Source of the DNA: Thiobacillus denitrificans DSM 12475
GTDB taxonomy: Bacteria > Pseudomonadota > Gammaproteobacteria > Burkholderiales > Thiobacillaceae
DNA: 64,000 bases
Reading direction: 5' to 3'
Assembly: GCF_000376425.1 (NCBI RefSeq)
Contig: NZ_AQWL01000009.1
Location: 83,293-147,292, forward strand
The first letter of the stretch is position 1. Every line of letters begins with the position of its first letter. Shown one piece after another: positions 11,996 to 20,227 of this stretch. Both the position numbers and the translations under genes were made by a program. The notes beneath the pieces were generated by a model. The model was not told where the DNA came from and did not search any database. It saw nothing but the letters and a program-made list of their open reading frames with translations.

Positions 11996-13285
11996 TCACC
12001 GGGAGGCCAGTTTCCGGTAGAGCGTTCGCTCGCTGATGTTCAACTGTTCCGCCAGCGACTTGCGGTCGCCACCATGGCGCGCCAGCGCCCATTGCAGATA
12101 ACGCAGTTCGGCTGTTTCCAGCGGCACGATGTCGGCCATGCCGGGCATGCCCGCCGCCTCGTTGTCTCTCAGTTCGGGGGAAAGATGTTCCTCCAGCAGG
12201 ATGTCGCCGTCGGCCATCAGTATCGCGCGTTCGATGATGTTGCGCAGTTCGCGGATATTGCCCGGGTAGTCATAGGCCTGTAGCCGGGCCCGTGCAGGCT
12301 CGCTCAGCGTGTAGGCCCGCCCTGGCGCCAACCGCGTAAGCAGCGTGTCGGCCAGCAGGGTGATGTCGTCACGCCGTTCGCGCAGCGCGGGCAGATGAAT
12401 CGGGAACACGCTCAGCCGGTAATACAGATCCCGACGGAAACTACCCTGCTCGACCATGGCCTTGAGGTCGCAATGGGTGGCGGCGATCAGACGGAAATCG
12501 GCGCGCAGCGTCTCCACGCCCCCGACCCGGCGGAAGGTGCCCGTTTCCAGCAGACGCAGCAGCTTGACCTGCAGGCCGAGCGGAATGTCGCCGATCTCAT
12601 CCAGAAACAGCGTCCCACCCGACGCCGACTCGACCAGGCCGATCTTGCGCTGGCTGGCGCCGGTAAAGGCCCCCTTCTCGTAGCCGAACAGTTCGCTCTC
12701 GAACAGGGTTTCGGTCAGCCCGGAGCATTCCACCACCACGAACGGTCCGTGCTCGCGCCGGCTCTGCTGGTGAATGGCCTGCGCGACCAGTTCCTTGCCG
12801 GTGCCCGATTCGCCAAGTAGCAGGGCAGCCGTACCGGAAGGTGCTACGCGTCGGATCAGTTCGAGCATGCGGTTGAAAGCAGGCGATTTACCGACGAGGC
12901 CGCTTTCGGCAGGAAAGCTGCTGGCTTCGCGCACGGTCAGCATGCGCTCGACGAAATACTCGATCTTTCCCGACGTGCCGACGATCGGCATCAGCTCGAC
13001 GTCGACGTGCTCCTCGCCGCGCGGCGTGTGATGCAGATGCAGCACCCGATGCGGTTCGCCGCTCGCCCGGCTGGCAGCGAGCGGACAGGACTCGCCGCAT
13101 TCGTCACAGGGCCGGTTGTAGCCGTGCGATACCGCATAGCAAAACTGTCCGATCACATTCCGGTCGCCTGCATACACACGGCGATAGGCTCCATTGGCCG
13201 CCAGAATCCGGTAGTCGATCCCCATGACGATCTGCGGGTCAGGCTGGGTTTCAAGAAAGCTGATGAGCTCGTTGGCGGGTGACAT
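11996..13285 (-). CDS. Sigma-54 activator with cysteine-rich PAS sensor
   Basis: 429 residues. PAS-like sensor at 1-120, then an AAA+ domain at about 128-365: Walker A GESGTGKE 158-165, GAFTGA 205-210 (the sigma-54 contact loop), Walker [14 protein letters not shown] and an arginine-finger region ([14 protein letters not shown]). A Fis-type helix-turn-helix closes the C-terminus ([21 protein letters not shown]). The PAS part carries His54 and four cysteines (C49, C60, C63, C67) in [21 protein letters not shown], suggesting thiol, metal or Fe-S sensing. It is transcribed away from cydP; a canonical -24/-12 promoter and two palindromes lie between. Best inference: it activates the cyd-SQR operon in response to a redox or sulfur signal. 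Confidence 0.9.
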   Translation of the reverse strand: MSPANELISFLETQPDPQIVMGIDYRILAANGAYRRVYAGDRNVIGQFCYAVSHGYNRPCDECGESCPLAASRASGEPHRVLHLHHTPRGEEHVDVELMPIVGTSGKIEYFVERMLTVREASSFPAESGLVGKSPAFNRMLELIRRVAPSGTAALLLGESGTGKELVAQAIHQQSRREHGPFVVVECSGLTETLFESELFGYEKGAFTGASQRKIGLVESASGGTLFLDEIGDIPLGLQVKLLRLLETGTFRRVGGVETLRADFRLIAATHCDLKAMVEQGSFRRDLYYRLSVFPIHLPALRERRDDITLLADTLLTRLAPGRAYTLSEPARARLQAYDYPGNIRELRNIIERAILMADGDILLEEHLSPELRDNEAAGMPGMADIVPLETAELRYLQWALARHGGDRKSLAEQLNISERTLYRKLASR

Positions 13286-13301
13286 CGATTTGCAAGCCTT
13301 A

Positions 13302-13347
13302 TGTCATTTATGACAGACAACCCTAGCACTACTTGCCATATATGACA
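13302..13347. promoter_or_regulatory. Two upstream activator palindromes
   Basis: TGTCATTTATGACA (13302-13315, perfect 6-2-6) and TGCCATATATGACA (13334-13347, one mismatch). Their centres are 32 bp apart, about three helical turns, and lie about 92-124 bp upstream of the -24 element, the classic place for sigma-54 enhancer sites. They begin 17 bases from the regulator's start codon, so autoregulation is likely too. Confidence 0.75.
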
Positions 13348-13431
13348 TCCGGTCTTTTCGACATTATTGCCAGTTTTATCTATGCTTTTGAAATCAAATA
13401 AAAATAACGGCAGCTGAATCGTTCAGAGATC

Positions 13432-13446
13432 TGGCACGACACTTGC
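13432..13446 (+). promoter_or_regulatory. Sigma-54 (-24/-12) promoter of the cyd operon
   Basis: TGGCACGACACTTGC matches the consensus TGGCAC-N5-TTGC exactly, with GG and GC correctly spaced. It lies 15 bases before the cydP ATG, so the transcript leader would be very short. The neighbouring divergent gene encodes a sigma-54 activator. Confidence 0.85.
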
Positions 13447-13460
13447 GGGTACGACTCATC

Positions 13461-13676
13461 ATGAAACTCATCTTGCCTGTTTTTCTGCACCATCCTCTGG
13501 CCCGGGAAATCTCGCTCGCCCTCGTCATCAAGCTGTTGGTGATCGCGGCCATTTTTTATGCGTTCTTCGCTGGCCATACACCGAATCCCGACGCCGATGC
13601 CGTCGCCGAACGCATCGCAAGCCCCCATCCACCCACCCAAACTCAACCGTCACTCGGGAGTTCCCATGCTGACTGA
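13461..13676 (+). CDS. cydP: Cytochrome bd small subunit CydP
   Basis: 71 residues, MKLILPVFLHHPLAREISLALVIKLLVIAAIFYAFF then a hydrophilic tail. The P-L-A-R-E-I start followed by one membrane helix (about 17-36) ending in AFF is the signature of CydP, a small protein encoded before cydAB in several proteobacteria. The ATG at 13461 was chosen because the upstream in-frame TTG overlaps the -12 promoter element. Its 3' end overlaps the cydA start by 11 bases. It is the first gene of the sigma-54-controlled operon. Confidence 0.75.
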   Translation: MKLILPVFLHHPLAREISLALVIKLLVIAAIFYAFFAGHTPNPDADAVAERIASPHPPTQTQPSLGSSHAD

Positions 13677-15258
13677 AGAACTCGTCGATCTGTCGCGGTT
13701 GCAATTCGCCGTCACCGCGTTGTATCACTTCCTGTTCGTGCCGCTGACGATCGGTCTGGCGGTGATCCTGGTGGTGATGGAGCTGACCTACGTCATAACC
13801 GATCGTCCAATCTACAAGGACATGGTGCGCTTCTGGGGCAAGTTGTTCGGCATCAACTTCGCGCTCGGGGTGACGACCGGCCTCACGCTGGAATTCCAGT
13901 TCGGCACCAACTGGGCGTACTACTCGCACTATGTTGGCGACATTTTCGGCGCGCCACTGGCGATCGAGGGACTGATGGCGTTCTTTCTCGAATCAACCTT
14001 CATCGGCCTGTTTTTCTTCGGCTGGGACCGCCTCAACAAATGGCAGCACTTCATGGTGACGGTGCTGATGGCGTTCGGCTCCAACCTCTCGGCGCTGTGG
14101 ATCCTGATCGCCAACGGCTGGATGCAGAACCCGCTCGGTTCGGAGTTTTCCTTCGTCACGATGCGAATGGAAATGACGGACTTCTGGGCCATCGTGTTCA
14201 ACCCCGTTGCACAGGCCAAATTCGTTCACACGGTGTCGGCGGGCTATGTCACCGCATCGCTGTTTGTGCTCGGCATTTCCAGCTGGTACCTGCTGAGAGG
14301 CCGCGACCTCGACTTCGCGCGCCGTTCGTTCCGCATCGCCGCCGGCTTCGGCTTCGCCTCGGCCCTGTCGGTGATCGTGCTGGGCGATGAATCCGGCTAT
14401 ACGCTGAGCGAATCCCAACAGGCCAAGATGGCAGCGATGGAAGCGATGTGGGAAACCGAGCCTGCACCCGCCGCGTTCACACTGTTTGCGCTGCCAAACG
14501 AGGCGGCCCAGCGCAATGATTACGAATTGCAGATTCCCTACGTGCTGGGGCTGATCGGCACGCGCTCGACCACCGAGACCCTGCCCGGCATCCGCGAGAT
14601 CAAGGAAAAGAACCGCGAACGCATCGTGGACGGCATCAAGGCGGTGACCGCTTTGGAGCAACTGCGCAGGAATCGCGACGATGCCGCTGCGCTCGCACAG
14701 TTCGAAGCGTACAAGGCCGATCTCGGCTTCGGGCTGCTGCTGAAAAAATACATCGTTGACGTGTCGCAGGCCACACCGGACATGATCCAGCAGGCAGTCG
14801 ACAGCACCATCCCGAGGGTCGCACCGCTGTTCTGGAGTTTCCGCATCATGGTCGCGCTCGGCTTCCTGTTCCTCGCGCTGTTCAGCCTGGCGCTGTTCCA
14901 TTCGATCAAGGGCAATTTCATCGAGAAGAGATGGTTGCTGCGCTGGGCGCTGTGGTTCATCCCGATGCCCTGGATCGCCGCCGAACTCGGCTGGATCGTC
15001 GCCGAATACGGCCGCCAACCCTGGACGATCTATGGTGTATTGCCGACGCATATCTCGGTTTCCAATATTTCCGTCGCGAATGTATACGGCTCGCTCGCGG
15101 GATTTATCGGTTTCTATACCGTGCTGCTCATCGTCGAGATTTATCTGATGAGGAAATACGTACGACTTGGACCTGCCAGCCTCGGCACCGGCAAATACCA
15201 CGGCGAGCAAGCGGCAGGCGGCGCGTTGCCTGTAAACGCACCCGCGAACCGGATCTAG
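13666..15258 (+). CDS. cydA: Cytochrome bd ubiquinol oxidase subunit I
   Basis: 530 residues. Binds haems b558, b595 and d, oxidises quinol and reduces O2. MLTEELVDLSRLQFAVTALYHFLFVPLTIG opens the family; His21 is the likely haem ligand equivalent to His19 of E. coli. The quinol-binding loop is long, as in E. coli CydA rather than short-loop CioA, and is followed by ELGWIVAEYGRQPW. The C-terminus (LMRKYVRLGPASLGTGKYHGEQ) also matches the long-loop class. It starts at the ATG at 13666, with GGGAG upstream, inside the end of cydP. Bd oxidases are typically high-affinity and sulfide-resistant. Confidence 0.96.
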   Translation: MLTEELVDLSRLQFAVTALYHFLFVPLTIGLAVILVVMELTYVITDRPIYKDMVRFWGKLFGINFALGVTTGLTLEFQFGTNWAYYSHYVGDIFGAPLAIEGLMAFFLESTFIGLFFFGWDRLNKWQHFMVTVLMAFGSNLSALWILIANGWMQNPLGSEFSFVTMRMEMTDFWAIVFNPVAQAKFVHTVSAGYVTASLFVLGISSWYLLRGRDLDFARRSFRIAAGFGFASALSVIVLGDESGYTLSESQQAKMAAMEAMWETEPAPAAFTLFALPNEAAQRNDYELQIPYVLGLIGTRSTTETLPGIREIKEKNRERIVDGIKAVTALEQLRRNRDDAAALAQFEAYKADLGFGLLLKKYIVDVSQATPDMIQQAVDSTIPRVAPLFWSFRIMVALGFLFLALFSLALFHSIKGNFIEKRWLLRWALWFIPMPWIAAELGWIVAEYGRQPWTIYGVLPTHISVSNISVANVYGSLAGFIGFYTVLLIVEIYLMRKYVRLGPASLGTGKYHGEQAAGGALPVNAPANRI

Positions 15259-15267
15259 GGAGCGGAC

Positions 15268-16404
15268 ATGGATTACGAAACCCTCAAACTCGTGTGGTGG
15301 TTGCTGGTCGGCGTGCTGCTGATCGGGTTCGCGATCATGGACGGCCACGACATGGGTGTCGGCACCCTGCTGCCTTTCGTCGGCCGAACCGACCTCGAAC
15401 GCCGCGCCGTCATCAATACCGTCGCGGCGCACTGGGAAGGCAACCAGGTCTGGTTCGTCACCGCGGGCGGTGCGCTATTCGCCGCCTGGCCACTGGTTTA
15501 CGCAACGGCGTTCTCGGGTTTTTACTGGGCGATGATGGCGGCATTGTGGGCCTTGTTCTTCCGCCCGGTGGGTTTCACCTACCGTTCCAAGATCCAGAAT
15601 GCAAGCTGGCGCAGCACCTGGGACTGGGGCCTGTTCATCGGTGGCGCTGTGCCGCCGATCATCTTCGGCGTTGCTTTTGGCAACCTGCTCCTCGGCGTGC
15701 CGTTCCACTTCAACGACCTGATGATGTCGACCTACACCGGCAGTTTCTGGGCGCTGCTCAATCCGTTTGCCCTGCTCGCTGGCGTGGTCAGTCTGGGCAT
15801 GCTCACCTTCCACGGCGCAAACTATATGATGATGCGCACCGAAGGGCCCATCTACCGCCGCACCCGTACCGCCAGCCTCATTTTCGGGGTGCTGACCCTC
15901 TTCGCCTTCGCGCTCGCCGGATGGTGGGTCGCGACCAGCATCGACGGCTATGCCATCACCAGTGTCATCGACGGCAACAGCCCGCCCGACCCATTGGCCA
16001 AAACCGTCGTAATTGCCGAAGGTGCATGGATGCTCAACTATAACCACTATCCCTGGACGATATGGGTGCCCATCGTGGCGTTCATCGCACTGGCGGCAGG
16101 AATCCTGTTCGCACGGCTCCACAAGGCGGGGCTGGCATTCTGGTCGTCGTCGACCGCCTGCGCCGGCATCATCGGCACCGCCGGAGTATCGATGTTTCCG
16201 TTCATCATGCCGTCGTCCACCGACCCGCGTTCCAGCCTCACTTTATATGACGCGGTGTCGTCGCATCTCACACTGGGCCTGATGCTGGGTGCCACGGTGA
16301 TTTTTATTCCGCTGATCGTGATCTATACCTCGTGGGCCTACAAGGTGATGTGGGGCAAGGTCACGACCGAATTCATTTCCGCCAACGACAAGTCGGTTTA
16401 CTGA
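15268..16404 (+). CDS. cydB: Cytochrome bd ubiquinol oxidase subunit II
   Basis: 378 residues, the normal length, with about eight or nine membrane helices. The N-terminus MDYETLKLVWWLLVGVLLIGFAIMDGHDMGVG is the family hallmark, followed by HWEGNQVWFVTAGGALFAAWP. It forms the structural half of the bd oxidase dimer with CydA. Nine bases separate it from cydA, with a GGAG before the ATG. It continues into cydX 11 bases downstream. Confidence 0.97.
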   Translation: MDYETLKLVWWLLVGVLLIGFAIMDGHDMGVGTLLPFVGRTDLERRAVINTVAAHWEGNQVWFVTAGGALFAAWPLVYATAFSGFYWAMMAALWALFFRPVGFTYRSKIQNASWRSTWDWGLFIGGAVPPIIFGVAFGNLLLGVPFHFNDLMMSTYTGSFWALLNPFALLAGVVSLGMLTFHGANYMMMRTEGPIYRRTRTASLIFGVLTLFAFALAGWWVATSIDGYAITSVIDGNSPPDPLAKTVVIAEGAWMLNYNHYPWTIWVPIVAFIALAAGILFARLHKAGLAFWSSSTACAGIIGTAGVSMFPFIMPSSTDPRSSLTLYDAVSSHLTLGLMLGATVIFIPLIVIYTSWAYKVMWGKVTTEFISANDKSVY

Positions 16405-16415
16405 AAGGAAGCGCC

Positions 16416-16553
16416 GTGTGGTATTTCGCCTGGATACTCGGAGTCACCATGGCCGTGCTGCTCGCGACGATCAGTGCGATGATGTGTGACGCTAGGGAAT
16501 ACGCGCCCGACGAAGCGCATGATCGGAACACAAACGACACACGGCAAGGCTGA
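16416..16553 (+). CDS. cydX: Cytochrome bd small subunit CydX
   Basis: 45 residues starting at a GTG: MWYFAWILGVTMAVLLATISAM and a short polar tail. MWYFAWILG is identical to the E. coli CydX start, and the single helix is what stabilises the haem site of CydAB. AAAGGAAG lies just before the GTG. Placement 11 bases after cydB completes the bd oxidase gene set. Confidence 0.93.
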   Translation: MWYFAWILGVTMAVLLATISAMMCDAREYAPDEAHDRNTNDTRQG

Positions 16554-16626
16554 TCGTTTACATGATCAAGCACACCCGCATCACGCGGAAAAATCATTGT
16601 TTTGCCTGGATCGCACAGGCGTGTTG

Positions 16627-17787
16627 ATGGAGTCTGCCGTGAATCCACCCCACATTGCCGTTCTCGGATCGGGATTCGCAGCGCTCACCGCCGTGCGTGA
16701 ACTGCGACGGCACCATCGTGACGCACGGATCACGCTCGTCGCGCCCCGGGCCGCGCTGACGTATTACCCGAGCCTGATCTGGGTGCCCGCCGGATTACGA
16801 CGCGGCGCCGATCTCGATATCGACGTGTCACGCTTTCTCGCCGGGCAGAATGTCGAATTCCACGCCGGGCGTGTCAGCGGCCTCGCCGATGGCGGCCGCA
16901 CCGTACTGACCGGGAACGGCAGCATAACGAATGATGCGCTGCTGATCGCCAGCGGCGGCCGCTTCCTCAAGTCCCTGCCCGGCATCGAACATGCCCTGAC
17001 GATCTGCGAAGGCGTGGCTGCCGCCGAATCGATCCGTGAGCGTCTGGAAAAAATGGACCGTGGCACGATCGCCCTCGGCTTCGGCACCAATCCCAGGGAG
17101 CAGGGTGCGATGCGTGGCGGCCCGATGTTCGAACTGCTGTTCGGCATCGACACCCTACTGCGCCGTCAGGGTCGCCGTGATCGCTTCAAGCTGGTGTTCT
17201 TCCACGCAGCGAAAGCGCCGGGCAAGCGCCTCGGCGAGAAGGCAGTCGCCGGCCTGCTGCGCGAAATGCAGAAGCGCGACATCGCGACCCATCTCGGCCA
17301 CAAACCCACGGGCTTCGAGGCCGACCGGGTCAAGACCGAAGGCGGCGACGTGCCCGCCGACCTGATTCTCTTCATGCCCGGCATGAGCGGCCCTGCCTGG
17401 GCAAGCGAGACCGGGCTGCCGCTCTCCGACGGTGGATTTTTCCAGGCCGACGCATACTGCCAGGTCACTAGCGCCGACAAGGTCTACGTGGCCGGCGATT
17501 GCGGCAGCTACCCCGGGCCCGACTGGCTGCCCAAGCAGGCGCACATCGCCGACCTGCAGGCCAAAGCCGCCGCGAAGAATCTGCTGCGGGCGCTGGCGGG
17601 CAAGCCTGCGGTCGCGCGCTTCAAGGTCGAGCTCATCTGCATCGTCGATACGCTCGACCGCGGCATCCTCGTTTACCGCAACGAAAAGCGCGCACTCATG
17701 TTGCCGTCATGCCGCCTGTTTCACTGGGCCAAGCGCTTTTTCGAATGGCAGTATCTGCGCTCCTACCGCCGCACCACACGCACGTGA
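16627..17787 (+). CDS. SQR-like FAD:quinone oxidoreductase
   Basis: 386 residues from ATG 16627; a GTG at 16639 is preceded by GGAG at good spacing and may be the true start. FAD-binding GSGFAALTAVREL near the N-terminus, a second flavin motif VYVAGDCGSYPGPDWLPKQAHIADLQAKAAAKNL, and a C-terminal amphipathic segment (LFHWAKRFFEWQYLRSYR) suited to membrane docking are all typical of the sulfide:quinone reductase/NDH-2 superfamily. Cysteines in ICEGVAA and ELICIVDT could form the sulfide site, but I cannot align them with certainty. It lies between cydX and ybgE and overlaps ybgE by four bases, suggesting that its quinol feeds the bd oxidase. Confidence 0.75.
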   Translation: MESAVNPPHIAVLGSGFAALTAVRELRRHHRDARITLVAPRAALTYYPSLIWVPAGLRRGADLDIDVSRFLAGQNVEFHAGRVSGLADGGRTVLTGNGSITNDALLIASGGRFLKSLPGIEHALTICEGVAAAESIRERLEKMDRGTIALGFGTNPREQGAMRGGPMFELLFGIDTLLRRQGRRDRFKLVFFHAAKAPGKRLGEKAVAGLLREMQKRDIATHLGHKPTGFEADRVKTEGGDVPADLILFMPGMSGPAWASETGLPLSDGGFFQADAYCQVTSADKVYVAGDCGSYPGPDWLPKQAHIADLQAKAAAKNLLRALAGKPAVARFKVELICIVDTLDRGILVYRNEKRALMLPSCRLFHWAKRFFEWQYLRSYRRTTRT

Positions 17788-18071
17788 ACGGCGCATTCAA
17801 CACAGGCTGGGCGCGTGGCGTGTCGCTGGGATCGGCTCTGATGATGATGGTTCTGATCACCGTGTTTCCGCGCGGCCTGACGATCGCCGGCGGCAGCCCG
17901 ATCAACCACGGCATCCTCGCGCTCATCATGTGGGGTCTGTCGGCCGGTTTCGTCCACGGCACAGGCTTCGTCCCGCACAACCCGATGTTGCGCGTGGCGC
18001 TCGGTCCATTGATCGCCTGGCCGTTGATGGGTGTCGGGCTGGCTTTTTATATCCGGTATTTTTTGAGGTGA
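17784..18071 (+). CDS. ybgE: Cyd operon protein YbgE
   Basis: 95 residues from a GTG (17784) that overlaps the previous stop (GTGA). Three membrane helices, with the conserved GFVHGTGFVPHNPMLR segment, corresponding to the V-H-G-[IV]-G-F motif of E. coli YbgE, which is encoded after cydX. It assists the bd oxidase in a way not fully defined. Here it is separated from cydX by the SQR-like gene, an unusual order. Probable end of the operon. Confidence 0.8.
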   Translation: MNGAFNTGWARGVSLGSALMMMVLITVFPRGLTIAGGSPINHGILALIMWGLSAGFVHGTGFVPHNPMLRVALGPLIAWPLMGVGLAFYIRYFLR

Positions 18072-18291
18072 TGCCATGCACGTAACCGCTCCGTCCGGCC
18101 TATCCGGGCCCGGCAACAAGCTGTCGATAATCGGGCCGGCTGACCGGGCGACTCGAAAAACCTGTGAAAGCCCCATTCCACCCATGCAGCACGATGGAAA
18201 CTGGCAATTGCGTACCCTTGTATGATGAATGCGCGCCGCAGGCGCCAGACATCGAATATTTTGATTCCCCCCTCACTGATAAGGAATCCTC

Positions 18292-18864
18292 ATGAAAAAA
18301 TCCCTGATTGTGATCCTGCTGCTCACCGGCTGCGCCACCTATGGCACCCAAACCGCGCAACCCGAGCAGGTCGAAGAAAGTCGCAATGTGGCCAAGTCCC
18401 TGGGCATGCAACTGAGCGCCAAGCTGAAGGCGGAGGTAAGCGCCAACGGGCCTGCATCCGCCGTCGGCGTGTGCAAGGAAATCGCACCTCAAATTGCATC
18501 CGGCTTGTCCAGACAAACCGGTTGGGAAGTAGGCCGCGTCGGCACGCGTGTGCGCAACGCCAGGACGGGTACGCCGGACGCCTGGGAGGCGAAGGCGCTG
18601 GCGAACTTCAGCGAGCGCATGAAACAGGGCGAGAAGCCCGACACGATGGAACTGGCCGAAGTCGTGACCGAACCGTCCGGAAAATATCTGCGCTACGCCA
18701 AGGCCGTCGCCGTGCAGCCCCAATGTCTCACCTGCCACGGCCCGGCCGAATCGATTCCGGCAGGCGTCAAGGCACGCCTGCAGACTGAATATCCGATGGA
18801 CCAGGCCACCGGCTATCAGGCTGGTGAATTGCGCGGCGCCATCGTCGTCAAGCGGCCGCTTTGA
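18292..18864 (+). CDS. Haem-binding lipoprotein, DUF3365 (Tll0287-like)
   Basis: 190 residues. The signal MKKSLIVILLLTGC ends in a good lipobox (LTGC). One haem-c motif CLTCH is near residue 145 in VAVQPQCLTCHGPAESIP, embedded in the DUF3365 pattern (GVCKEIAPQIASGLSRQTGWEVGRVGTRVRNARTGTPDAWE). Such proteins are periplasmic haem sensors or electron carriers. It lies 220 bases after ybgE on the same strand; AAGGA precedes the ATG. It may be a separate unit, but it adds to the respiratory theme. Confidence 0.85.
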   Translation: MKKSLIVILLLTGCATYGTQTAQPEQVEESRNVAKSLGMQLSAKLKAEVSANGPASAVGVCKEIAPQIASGLSRQTGWEVGRVGTRVRNARTGTPDAWEAKALANFSERMKQGEKPDTMELAEVVTEPSGKYLRYAKAVAVQPQCLTCHGPAESIPAGVKARLQTEYPMDQATGYQAGELRGAIVVKRPL

Positions 18865-19137
18865 TTGCTTGCCAGGACAGGCGAGGTGTAGGCCGGCCGG
18901 CATCATCACTGAACCGGCCTGTATCGTGCGAACGGGCTGCGCTCTCGGCTCCGATTGACGAACCCAATCGAATGTGAGGGTGTAATCAATTGGATGTAGT
19001 ATCGGTTACGGCCCAGGCTTAAGACCGTTTGCAATCGCAATTACATCATCCATCCGAAAAAAGGAAATAGGCAGGACTGAAACCACACCCTATCGCACCC
19101 TCCCCAGATCAATGCCCCGGCGCCCAACTTCGAAGCG

Positions 19138-20064
19138 ATGAGTGACCGCGGCATTCCGCGCACCTACCGTCACATGCACGGCTTCGGCAGTCACACTTCC
19201 AGTCTCATCAATGCCAACGGCGAACGCTTCTGGGTCAAGTTTCACTTCAAGTGCATGCAGGGCATCGAGAACCTCACCAATGGCGAGGCCGAATCCATCG
19301 TTGCCAAAGATCGCGAGAGCCACCAGCGCGACCTCTACGAAGCGATCGAACGGGGCGACTTTCCGTGCTGGGAATTCAAGGTGCAGGTCATGCCGGAGAA
19401 GGATGCGGCCATGTATCGCTTCCACCCTTTCGACCTGACCAAGGTCTGGCCGCACGGCGATTATCCGCTCATCGACGTCGGCGTTCTGGAGCTTAACCGC
19501 AGCCCCGAGAACTATTTCGCCGAGGGCGGGCAGGCGGCCTTCAATCCGGCCAACATCGTTCCCGGGATCGGGTTTTCGCCCGACAGAATACTGCAGGGGC
19601 GCCTGTTCTCCTACAGTGATGCGCAGCGTTACCGACTGGGTGTGAACAATGCGCAGATTCCGGTCAACAAGCCGCGTTGCCCGGTTAACAGCCACCACCG
19701 TGACGGCGCGATGCGCGTCGACGGCAACTACGGTAGCACCAAGGCGTATGAACCCAATAGTCTGGAATTGTGGCAGGAAAACCTGGAAGCCAAGGAATCG
19801 CAGTTGGCACTTTCGGGCGAAGCCTACAACTGGAACTACCGCGAGGACGATGACGGCTATTACACCCAGCCCGGTATGCTGTTCCGCCTCATGACGCCGG
19901 CACAGCAGCAGGCCCTGTTCGACAATACCGCGGCCGAACTGGCGAGTGTCGACGATATGGTGAGAAAGCGTCACATCGGCAACTGCATGAAAGCCGATCC
20001 TGCCTATGGCGAAGGCATAGCCAAGGCACGGGGAATAGCGCTGAGCGAAGTGCCCTCGGCATAA
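19138..20064 (+). pseudogene. Catalase KatA remnant lacking the N-terminus
   Basis: 308 residues homologous to the C-terminal two thirds of clade-3 haem catalases (about 480). It begins at [20 protein letters not shown], which in whole catalases is about residue 170. The distal His and Asn that perform catalysis are therefore missing, while the proximal haem Tyr region ([14 protein letters not shown]) and the NADPH/haem core remain. In frame upstream there are only 19 more codons before a TGA at 19078-19080, with no catalase-like sequence. No ribosome site fits the ATG. Best read as a 5'-deleted gene; a peroxidase-like residual role cannot be excluded. Confidence 0.8.
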
Positions 20065-20227
20065 GGGAGATGACACCGGATCGAGCGTAACGGAATGCAG
20101 GCGACGCAAGCGGCCCGATTGTCAAATGCGTCAGGCGGCTGTTATTGATAGCGGCAACCAGCCGGACAGCGGACGGGCTGTGGATCGATTGCATACAGTT
20201 CCAGCAGCCCTGCTCCGGCTGCATCCG

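Noticed and set aside
13993-15432. A 479-codon frame antisense to cydA
   Set aside because: cydA on the other strand is fully supported by family motifs; the antisense product has no plausible features.
19081-19137. Possible upstream extension of the catalase frame
   Set aside because: Only 19 codons before an in-frame TGA and no likeness to catalase, so it does not restore the N-terminus.
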